NCBI GenBank assembly: GCA_003505715.1
Contig: DNXU01000501.1
Coordinates: forward strand, 11,115-23,088
Origin: Cyanobacteria bacterium UBA8803
Lineage (GTDB): Bacteria > Cyanobacteriota > Cyanobacteriia > Cyanobacteriales > Coleofasciculaceae
DNA length: 11,974 bases
Direction: 5' to 3'
This document shows, one piece after another, positions 6,382 to 11,974 of the stretch. Both the position numbers and the translations under genes were made by a program. The notes under the pieces were generated by a model. It saw only the letters and a program-made list of their open reading frames with translations, was not told the origin of the DNA and searched no databases. Each line of letters starts with the position of its first letter. Position 1 is the stretch's first letter.

Positions 6382-8994
6382 ATGACGAGTCCATCCTCAA
6401 GAGTTAAGTCGAAGCAACGCTTTTGGATTTCGCCAGAAAAGCGCGAACAGCTAACCATTTGGTTGGTGGATCGCATGCCTCAAACCTTTGATCAGATTTT
6501 GCGGTGGCTGAGTAATAATCAGCTACTGCTGCTTATTTTTTCGCTGGTCTTGTTATTGCGGCCTCTGGTCATCACCCGTCCTGCGATTTGGCAGCAGGGG
6601 ATAGTCGCTGCTGTCCTGATCGTAGTGGGTCGTCTTGTCCTCCAGATGGAGGGTCAAAAGCCTAGTAAGAAAACGAGCGAGTACCTGCACCTTTTTTTGG
6701 TTTTACTGAGTCTGCTCACCACGGCTCGCTATCTGTATTACCGCGTCAGTTACACGCTCAATTTGGATGATTGGCTGAATGGGATATTCAGTTTACTGTT
6801 GTTTGTTGCAGAACTTTATGCCATTCTCACCCTCGTCCTGGCTTACTTCCAAACTCTGAAAATTAAAGACCGCGAATCGGTTGACCTTTCACTGTACCCT
6901 GAAGCAAGTTGGCCTAAAGTTGATATCTATATTCCCACCTATAACGAAGATGTAGAAATTGTTCGCAAGACGACCTTAGCTGCTCTAGCTATTGACTATC
7001 CGGCGGACAAGAAACACATTTATGTCTTGGATGATGGGAGGGCGGAAAAATATAAAGCCCGTCGAGTTGAGTTGCGCCAAATGTGCGAAGAACTGGGCGC
7101 AACTATGTTGACTCGGGACAATAACGACCACGCCAAAGCCGGGAATATTAATACTGCTTTTCGCCGCACCGATGGCGAGTTGGTGCTAATTCTCGACTGC
7201 GACCACATGCCTGTCAAGCACTTTCTGAAGCACACCGTCGGCTTCTTTTTCGATCCTCAGGTGGCTTTCGTGCAGACGCCTCACTGGTTCTACAACCCAG
7301 ACCCCTTTGAGCGCAATCTGCTCACGAAGGGCAAGATCCCGGTGGGCAACGAACTGTTTTATAAGGTGCTGCAAAAGGGTAATGATTTTTGGAATGCGGC
7401 GTTCTTCTGCGGTTCGGCAGCAGTAATTCGTAAAGAGTATGCGCTGCAAATTGGGGGAATTGCTACAGAAACGGTGACTGAAGACTGCCACACGGCGTTC
7501 CGGTTGCATTCTCTAGGGTATAAGTCCTACTACTACGACAAGATTATGGTAGCAGGTCTGGCACCGGAGAAGTTTTCTTCCTATGTCGGTCAGCAAGTCC
7601 GCTGGGCTAGGGGAATGGCCCAGATTCTGCGCCTGGAAAATCCACTGATTAACCCGAAGCTGAATTTGACTATTCCTCAGCGGCTTTGCTATTTCAGCGC
7701 GACATCGCACTTTTTCTACGGCTATCCCCGATTGATGTATGCGATCGCACCTCCCCTATTTATGCTCTTCGGTATTAACTCGGTTAAGGGTTTGGGGTTA
7801 GAAACCCTGTTCTACGCACTGCCTCATATTATTCTGTCGATGCAGAGCAATCACATTCCTTACAAGCATGTGCGTTTTTCCTTCTGGAACGAGATTTTTG
7901 AATTTGCGATGTCTTTCCAGGCAGGAATTGTCACGCTATTAGCTGTCATTAACCCGAAACTCGGTTCGTTTAACGTGACGGACAAGGGACTGACTGTCAC
8001 CAAGCGCAGTTTTGACTTTGATTCGGTGCGGTATCTGGTGATCGTCAGCGCGATCGCAGCGGCGTCCTTAATTGCTGTCCCGTTTTGGCTAATCCTCAGT
8101 CCGGAAGATACCCAAGCGGTTCTGATTAATGCCCTGTGGTGTATTTTTAACTTGTTCTTGCTCTTGGCAGCTTGTTTGGTGGCTTTTGAGCAACCCCAAC
8201 TACGGAAATCGCACCGCCTGCCGAGGAAGTTAACCGCCATCGTTCATAGTGGGGGTAAAAGTTGGACGGGCCAAACCCTCGATGTCAGCGAAACGGGCGT
8301 CCAAATTCTCTTGGATGAATGGCCCAATATCCCCGATGAAATTAAAGTCGAACTAGTGGGAGACTATGGCGCACGGGCACTACTCACCGGGCGCGTGTTG
8401 CGGGCGATCGCTACAACCAAACTCCAAGCCAAACTGTTTATTGATTTTGTCGATCTCACCCGTACCCAAATCGACGACCTGACCTTGGTGATCTATTCGG
8501 ATGTGAAGGAATGGTATTCTCAAACTCGGGTTGAGGAAGACAATCCCCTCGAATCTCTCAAGTTCATCGTCACCAGTCTGAAACGGGTCTTCGTGGAATT
8601 CCAACCTGCGATCGCGGAGAAGATGGGCATCAGAAGCGCTGTACGCAAACAAGTTCAGGCTGTAGCGCAGCTTTACTGGGACGGATGGGAAGGCCATTCC
8701 TATACAGCGAATGTCGTCGAAATCGGCACTCAAGATTTAAGGCTGGAATTCGATGATTTCCAAATTGTGAATCTGAACATCATGCAGCAGACGCGACCGA
8801 TAATCGGTTTACTGGTGAGTCAAGATTTTTTTGACCCCCAACCTCAGAGTTTATTAGGGCAGGTGGAAACGGTAGCAGAGCTTACTAATGCCTCGGGCAA
8901 CCAAATTTCCATGGAATTAAGTTTTCCAGAGTCATTAAAACGCCAGCAGAAAGCCAAAATTCAACGGCTTCTGACTACTTTGAGCGGATCTTAA
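6382..8994 (+). CDS. bcsA: Cellulose synthase catalytic subunit BcsA with PilZ domain
   Basis: 870 aa inner-membrane glycosyltransferase (GT2) that polymerises UDP-glucose into β-1,4-glucan and exports it. Order: N-terminal membrane helices (~48-62, 73-88, 102-120, 133-157); GT domain with DDG (217-219), DCD (272-274), TED (366-368) and QQVRW (404-408); further membrane helices from ~435; gating loop FNVTDKG (520-526); two helices (~551-572, 581-602); then a PilZ domain with RKSHR (608-612, RxxxR) and DVSETG (634-639, DxSxxG). All catalytic and c-di-GMP-binding residues are present, so the enzyme should be active and stimulated by c-di-GMP. About 160 residues beyond the PilZ barrel carry β-rich sequence that could be a second, degenerate PilZ-like module. 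It is preceded by bcsB, without a clear Shine-Dalgarno sequence. No cellulase (BcsZ) or outer-membrane BcsC gene is present nearby. Confidence 0.95.
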   Translation: MTSPSSRVKSKQRFWISPEKREQLTIWLVDRMPQTFDQILRWLSNNQLLLLIFSLVLLLRPLVITRPAIWQQGIVAAVLIVVGRLVLQMEGQKPSKKTSEYLHLFLVLLSLLTTARYLYYRVSYTLNLDDWLNGIFSLLLFVAELYAILTLVLAYFQTLKIKDRESVDLSLYPEASWPKVDIYIPTYNEDVEIVRKTTLAALAIDYPADKKHIYVLDDGRAEKYKARRVELRQMCEELGATMLTRDNNDHAKAGNINTAFRRTDGELVLILDCDHMPVKHFLKHTVGFFFDPQVAFVQTPHWFYNPDPFERNLLTKGKIPVGNELFYKVLQKGNDFWNAAFFCGSAAVIRKEYALQIGGIATETVTEDCHTAFRLHSLGYKSYYYDKIMVAGLAPEKFSSYVGQQVRWARGMAQILRLENPLINPKLNLTIPQRLCYFSATSHFFYGYPRLMYAIAPPLFMLFGINSVKGLGLETLFYALPHIILSMQSNHIPYKHVRFSFWNEIFEFAMSFQAGIVTLLAVINPKLGSFNVTDKGLTVTKRSFDFDSVRYLVIVSAIAAASLIAVPFWLILSPEDTQAVLINALWCIFNLFLLLAACLVAFEQPQLRKSHRLPRKLTAIVHSGGKSWTGQTLDVSETGVQILLDEWPNIPDEIKVELVGDYGARALLTGRVLRAIATTKLQAKLFIDFVDLTRTQIDDLTLVIYSDVKEWYSQTRVEEDNPLESLKFIVTSLKRVFVEFQPAIAEKMGIRSAVRKQVQAVAQLYWDGWEGHSYTANVVEIGTQDLRLEFDDFQIVNLNIMQQTRPIIGLLVSQDFFDPQPQSLLGQVETVAELTNASGNQISMELSFPESLKRQQKAKIQRLLTTLSGS

Positions 8995-9023
8995 ATAGGG
9001 CATAGTAAACAGCTTCTCTTAGT

Positions 9024-9053
9024 AGGGTGCGTTATGCTGTGCTAACGCACCCT
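9024..9053. repeat. GGGTGCGTTA...TAACGCACCC interspersed palindrome
   Basis: A perfect 11-bp stem (9024-9034 / 9043-9053) with loop TGCTGTGC, 30 nt after the bcsA stop. It belongs to the widespread cyanobacterial TGCGTTAGC/GCTAACGCA palindromes and is related to the core of module B. There is no T-run on the plus strand, but it may still protect or end the bcs transcript. Confidence 0.7.
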
Positions 9054-9136
9054 TACCACTGCAATTTTAAACTCCTAAACCTCTGTATTTTTTATTGAAT
9101 TAGATGCATCTTTCCTGTTGCTCTGCATTTAGAAAC

Positions 9137-9216
9137 ATCTTTCCTTGTATAAAAATGTTCGTAGTAACCACTTCAGCGGTTACTACAAACAATATCGACC
9201 CAACCGGACAAGATAT
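9137..9216. repeat. Composite palindromic repeat, module A copy 3 (short form)
   Basis: Shares with copy 2 the left flank ATCTT-N-CCTTGTATAAAAA then GTTCGTAGTAACC, and the right flank GGTTACTACAAACAATATCG followed by ACCGGACAAGATAT. The centre is short: GTAGTAACC-A-CTTCAG-C-GGTTACTAC, a 9-bp stem. Compared with copy 2, the distal stem and 17-nt loop are absent while flanks and basal stem are kept. Confidence 0.82.
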
Positions 9217-9243
9217 TATTTATTCTCCGAATAAATAATATCT
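9211..9243. repeat. Perfect 14-bp AT-rich hairpin
   Basis: AGATATTATTTATT (9211-9224) and AATAAATAATATCT (9230-9243) are exact reverse complements around the loop CTCCG. It begins inside the GATAT end of module A copy 3 and has no counterpart next to copies 1 and 2. No T-tract follows on the plus strand, but on the minus strand TTTT precedes it. Confidence 0.75.
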
Positions 9244-9421
9244 AAAACCTCATAAGATCTTCATATATTTTTATGACCCTTTATAAGCTCTTCACCTTTG
9301 TTATAATAAAATTCTGATAAGATAATGGATGGCAGGTAAAATAGTGTGTTCATCTACTTCTCGACTAAGATTTTTTAGCTTCCAGAGGATGCATTACTGT
9401 TGTTGAGTTTTACAAAAACTC

Positions 9422-9450
9422 TTGACTTCGAGACACTTCAGCGCTATAAG
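9422..9450 (+). promoter_or_regulatory. Sigma70-type promoter candidate for the chemotaxis operon
   Basis: TTGACT (9422-9427) and TATAAG (9445-9450) each match the consensus at five of six bases and are separated by the ideal 17 nt. Transcription would start near 9457. A 7-bp hairpin, GAGTTTT-ACA-AAAACTC (9405-9421), directly abuts the -35 box and could be a regulator site. Confidence 0.55.
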
Positions 9451-9558
9451 CGTGACTATTCAAACCTCCACAGGGCTGTTACTGCTAGCTTTAAGGCTTA
9501 AGAATTTTCGTCTTGTTGGCGTAAAAGAGGCTGATTATCTAGGCAGAAATAACATAGT

Positions 9559-9580
9559 CACGCCTTGAGCAAAAGGCGTG
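9559..9580 (+). promoter_or_regulatory. Leader hairpin
   Basis: CACGCCTT / AAGGCGTG form a perfect 8-bp stem with a 6-nt loop, about 100 nt after the predicted transcription start. It is followed by GCCTGTTTAT, a weak U-rich tail. It could be an attenuator or the end of a short leader RNA. Confidence 0.4.
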
Positions 9581-9673
9581 GCCTGTTTATAAGTATCAAT
9601 TAGAGGGATGCAGCTACTTCCTGCTTGAGATCCAACTCGATTAGTGGAACGTGTTGCCGAGCAGGGATTACTC

Positions 9674-9781
9674 ATGAAAACAAGATTCAATCTGTTTGAA
9701 TCCTTGTTCATTGCTGCGACTCTGAGTTTTTTCGGCTGGACAGCATCGAGATCCTGGCACCGCCGATGCTCTGGCAAGTAG
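9674..9781 (+). CDS. Possible leader small protein (35 aa)
   Basis: ATG to TAG, starting MKTRFNLFESLFIAATLSFF and continuing GWTASRSWHRRC. The beginning has the shape of a signal peptide or a single membrane helix: two positive residues then a hydrophobic core. GGG lies 10 nt upstream. Bases 9679-9708 also fold into a 12-bp stem with one bulged base, so the reading frame may be a by-product of RNA structure. The neighbouring frame stays open after residue 25, so it could also be a frameshifted remnant. I do not recognise it. Confidence 0.2.
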   Translation: MKTRFNLFESLFIAATLSFFGWTASRSWHRRCSGK

Positions 9782-9865
9782 AAGGGCGATTAACTGCCTG
9801 TCCCTTGTAAAACGAGAGTCAACAAGTATAGTTTCGACGATTGGATGAAACCCAGGTAGATATAA

Positions 9866-10939
9866 ATGAACACCATTTCTATGGCTAGCTACAGATCTTC
9901 CCAAAGGCTCAACCCGCTCTCGTTATTAGCACAATTATCTAGTCGTCAGGCTAATGGCTGTTTGCAAATATCGAGCGGCTCTGTTTCTTGGTCTGTGTAT
10001 TTAGAACAGGGCAAACTAATTTATGCCTCAGATTCAACAGACCCCTTCGAGCGACTCGATCGCCATTTGCGCCAGCTTTCTCGCCAAATTCCTACCCTGG
10101 TTAGCGCCGTTCGGGTTCAGGTTCGCCTGCTATTTGAATCTGATTTAGAGAATCAGTCCAGTCCAACTCCCGATTACCGAGCTATTTGCTGGTTAGTCGA
10201 GCAACAGTATCTTAGCCCAGTTCAGGCTGCAACTCTCATCGAAGAATTGGCAGAAGAAGTAATTCGCTCGCTGCTTGCTCTCAGAGAAGGAGCCCATCAG
10301 TTAATTCCTCAAGACCAATTTGGGGAACTGCCTAAGTTTTGTCGAATTGAACTGCGAACCCTAGTGGAACGCTGTCACGAACAGCTGCGACGCCAACAAC
10401 CTGCACCATCCACCCCTGCAACTCCTCAGACTCAACCGGATGCTTCAGCTCAAAATGGCGATCGCACCAACAAACTAGAGTTACTCCAAAAAAGCACCCC
10501 AGCTCCTCAGCCAGCTTCAGTGAGCAATAAGGCCAATCCTGCTGCTCCCACCTCAACCAACAACAAGAAAAAAGTTACCTACACCATTGCTTGTATCGAT
10601 GATAGCGCCACCGTTTTGAATGCGATTAACTCCTTTTTAGATGATAAGAGCTTCTCTGTGGTCATGATTAACGACCCCGTCAGGGCATTAATGCAAGTCG
10701 TCCGGATCAAGCCTGACTTAATTCTGTTGGATGTGGAAATGCCCAACTTAGATGGCTACGAGCTATGTTCGCTCTTGCGGAAGCACTCACTTTTCAAGAA
10801 TACCCCGATCATCATGGTGACGGGACATACAGGTTTTCTAGACCGAGCCAAAGCTAAGTTAGTCCGGGCATCGGGCTACTTAACCAAGCCATTTAACCAA
10901 TCTGAATTACTCAAGATAGTGTTTAAGCACTTATCGTAA
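9866..10939 (+). CDS. PatA-like response regulator (DUF4388/PATAN + REC), PilG/PixG/HmpA type
   Basis: 357 aa cytoplasmic regulator. Residues ~14-75 form the N-terminal DUF4388 (PATAN) domain, with RQANGCLQI and YLEQGKLIYASDS. A helical middle region (~100-175) and a Pro/Ala/Thr-rich linker (~178-235) follow. The C-terminal receiver domain (~238-357) has acidic pocket D245-D246, phosphoacceptor D289 (LLDVEMPNLDG), T319 and K341 (LTKPF), all intact. This is the architecture of PatA and of the first gene in cyanobacterial Pil/Pix/Hmp chemotaxis operons controlling type IV pilus motility or hormogonium function. The gene order after it (CheY, CheW) fits this. Which paralogous system it belongs to cannot be decided here. 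AGG lies 11 nt before the ATG; a second ATG five codons later is possible. Confidence 0.9.
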   Translation: MNTISMASYRSSQRLNPLSLLAQLSSRQANGCLQISSGSVSWSVYLEQGKLIYASDSTDPFERLDRHLRQLSRQIPTLVSAVRVQVRLLFESDLENQSSPTPDYRAICWLVEQQYLSPVQAATLIEELAEEVIRSLLALREGAHQLIPQDQFGELPKFCRIELRTLVERCHEQLRRQQPAPSTPATPQTQPDASAQNGDRTNKLELLQKSTPAPQPASVSNKANPAAPTSTNNKKKVTYTIACIDDSATVLNAINSFLDDKSFSVVMINDPVRALMQVVRIKPDLILLDVEMPNLDGYELCSLLRKHSLFKNTPIIMVTGHTGFLDRAKAKLVRASGYLTKPFNQSELLKIVFKHLS

Positions 10940-10990
10940 TTCAGCAGTAATAAATCAGACAAATTTATTAAAAAATAAGGCGAATTAGCA

Positions 10991-11368
10991 ATGAGTACAA
11001 CGTTGATGGGCACGATTTTAATTGTAGAAGATACCCTCTCTGAATTGGAATTGATGAGCCATTATCTGAGAGAAAGTGGCTACAACGTCATCAATGCCAT
11101 TGGTGCCAAAGAAGCGCTCAATAAAGTATTAGAGCAAAAACCAGACGTGATCATTACCGATGTAGTCATGCCGGGAATGAGTGGCTTTGAATTGTGCCGC
11201 CGTCTCAAGACGCATCCCGTTACCGAAAAGATACCCATTGTCATTTGTTCGTCGAAGAACCAGGAAATCGACCGCCTCTGGGGCATGAAACAAGGAGCAG
11301 ACGCCTATCTAACCAAACCTTTTACCCGCGAACAAATTCTGCGAGCCGTTAAATCGGTGGCTGTGTAA
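10991..11368 (+). CDS. CheY-like single-domain response regulator (PilH/PixH/HmpB type)
   Basis: 125 aa, a lone receiver domain with no output domain. Key residues are all present: acidic pair E13-D14 (ILIVEDTLSE), phosphoacceptor D57 (DVIITDVVMPGMSG), S87 in the Thr/Ser position, and K109 (YLTKPF). It would take phosphate from the histidine kinase CheA/PilL of the same pathway and act on the pilus machinery or as a phosphate sink. It starts 51 nt after the PatA-like gene, with AAGG 10 nt upstream of the ATG, and is probably in the same operon. Confidence 0.93.
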   Translation: MSTTLMGTILIVEDTLSELELMSHYLRESGYNVINAIGAKEALNKVLEQKPDVIITDVVMPGMSGFELCRRLKTHPVTEKIPIVICSSKNQEIDRLWGMKQGADAYLTKPFTREQILRAVKSVAV

Positions 11369-11373
11369 TTGTT

Positions 11374-11394
11374 GTTGGTTGTTGGTTGTTGGTT
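11374..11394. repeat. Heptanucleotide tandem repeat (GTTGGTT x3)
   Basis: Three exact GTTGGTT units start 5 nt after the stop of the CheY-like gene. A second degenerate run of CCAATTACCCATTACC type follows at 11413-11440. Together they fill the 80-nt gap before the CheW start. Both are STRR-like elements, often found between cyanobacterial genes. Confidence 0.75.
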
Positions 11395-11448
11395 GGGTGA
11401 GAACGGCAATTGCCAATTACCCATTACCAATTTCCTATTCCCTATTTT

Positions 11449-11964
11449 ATGCCTATTCAACCTCCACCTACAAATGCACTTGCCCTAATACCAACTAAAT
11501 CTCTTCCAGGCAAAAATCAAGGAGATGCTTATCTTAAATTCCAGTTCGGCCAACAGACACCTGCTGTTTTATCGATGAATCAGGCCCAGGAAGTAATTGT
11601 TTTACCTACTTCTCGCCTGACGGCAATGCCCAATATGCCTGCCTACGTCCTGGGATTAATGAATAGGCGCTCTCGAGTCCTTTGGGCGATCGATCTGGGG
11701 AGGATGCTGGGCTTAAATGGCATTGAAACAAACGTTCAGCAATACAACGCAGTCATTATTCGTAGTGGCTCGGCCTCTTTAGGACTAATTGTCGATGCCG
11801 TTGAAGGAGTAGTTCGTTTCACCCCTGATACCATCCAAGCCCCCAACGGCCAAGTATCAGCGGCTTTAGTTCCCTATTTACGCGGATGCACCTTACAAGA
11901 AAAAGAAATCTTATTAGTACTAGATGCCGAAGCAATCATACGTGACGCAGATGGTAATGGGTAA
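11449..11964 (+). CDS. CheW-like chemotaxis adaptor (PilI/PixI/HmpC type)
   Basis: 171 aa from the ATG at 11449. An in-frame TTG at 11410 exists, but it would translate the intergenic repeat and is unlikely. The CheW fold is recognised from YLKFQFGQQTPAVLSM, then VLPTSRLTAMPNMPAYVLG with the following RSRVLWAIDLGRMLG, VIIRSGSASLGLIVDAVEGV, and the end EILLVLDAEAII. It should link a methyl-accepting receptor to the CheA kinase at the membrane. It is third in the operon after the PatA-like and CheY-like genes, and an MCP receptor gene is expected next, beyond the window. The last residues and the stop are formed by a GGTAATG tandem repeat. Confidence 0.9.
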   Translation: MPIQPPPTNALALIPTKSLPGKNQGDAYLKFQFGQQTPAVLSMNQAQEVIVLPTSRLTAMPNMPAYVLGLMNRRSRVLWAIDLGRMLGLNGIETNVQQYNAVIIRSGSASLGLIVDAVEGVVRFTPDTIQAPNGQVSAALVPYLRGCTLQEKEILLVLDAEAIIRDADGNG

Positions 11965-11973
11965 TGGGTAATT
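11953..11973. repeat. Heptanucleotide tandem repeat (GGTAATG x3)
   Basis: Two exact units and a third ending in T cover the stop codon of the CheW-like gene and run to the window edge. The repeat supplies the final Gly-Asn-Gly and the TAA. Same class as the repeats at 238 and 11374. Confidence 0.75.
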
Positions 11974-11974
11974 G

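Larger units (their letters stand above)
9217..9865 (+). other. Long intergenic region before the chemotaxis operon
   Basis: About 650 nt without a convincing full-size gene. The first 130 nt are very AT-rich. Then come a hairpin touching a sigma70-like promoter (9405-9450), a hairpin at 9559-9580, a possible 35-codon reading frame at 9674-9781 containing another hairpin, and 84 nt of featureless sequence up to the PatA-like start. If the promoter is used, the 5' leader is about 410 nt long. Confidence 0.6.

Noticed and set aside
7020..8733. Several minus-strand open frames inside bcsA
   Set aside because: They are shadows of a gene with every catalytic motif intact on the plus strand.
9302..9307. 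TATAAT box as a second promoter
   Set aside because: No acceptable -35 hexamer at 16-18 nt upstream; the area is simply AT-rich.
9452..9568. GTG-started 38-codon frame (VTIQTSTGLL...)
   Set aside because: It would begin at or before the predicted transcription start, has no ribosome binding site, and resembles no protein.
11410..11448. TTG start adding 13 residues to the CheW-like protein
   Set aside because: The added codons are translated heptanucleotide-type intergenic repeat; an ATG follows at 11449.

Overview
The window looks like a chromosomal segment of a cyanobacterium, probably filamentous (Oscillatoria/Microcoleus/Nostoc-like). Support: six exact copies of the cyanobacterial HIP1 octamer GCGATCGC (2113, 7741, 8050, 8404, 8608, 10458); heptanucleotide tandem repeats at gene ends; XisH/XisI, Uma2 and CHAT-TPR families, which are abundant in cyanobacteria; and a PatA-type (DUF4388-REC) response regulator at the head of a Pil/Pix-type chemotaxis operon. 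No tRNA, rRNA, CRISPR array, transposase or integrase was seen.

Left part (1-3.47 kb), all genes on the minus strand: an accessory block of small genes, many nuclease-like. Read in transcription order (right to left), it holds a Uma2-family PD-(D/E)XK-like gene followed by an unrecognised reading-frame fragment; an overlapping xisH-xisI pair; the debris of tandem CHAT-TPR genes (a secreted N-terminus spliced out of frame onto a CHAT C-terminus, plus one or two further C-terminal stubs); and a two-gene unit of a small CopG-like protein and an HNH endonuclease, ending in a hairpin terminator. Two copies of a composite palindromic repeat lie immediately upstream of the HNH unit and of the Uma2 gene.

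Middle part (3.8-9.0 kb), plus strand: bcsB then bcsA, a cellulose synthase pair. BcsB has a signal peptide and one C-terminal membrane anchor. BcsA has all catalytic motifs, an FxVTxKG gating loop and a PilZ domain with both c-di-GMP-binding motifs, followed by about 160 further residues. The bcsB leader carries a 12-bp perfect inverted repeat whose right arm ends two bases before the start codon.

Right part (9.0-11.97 kb), plus strand: a third copy of the repeat, a 650-nt intergenic region with a good sigma70-type promoter and several hairpins, then genes for a PatA-like regulator, a single-domain CheY-like regulator and a CheW-like adaptor. This is the order of the first three genes of cyanobacterial pilGHIJL / pixGHIJL / hmpABCDE operons, so an MCP receptor gene and a CheA gene are expected just beyond the right edge. 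Cellulose synthesis controlled by c-di-GMP next to a type IV pilus motility pathway suggests linked control of surface behaviour, but that link is inferred from gene order only. I found no clear previously undescribed system. The most unusual material is the repeat family with rearranged stems, the collapsed CHAT array, and the structured leaders of bcsB and the chemotaxis operon.
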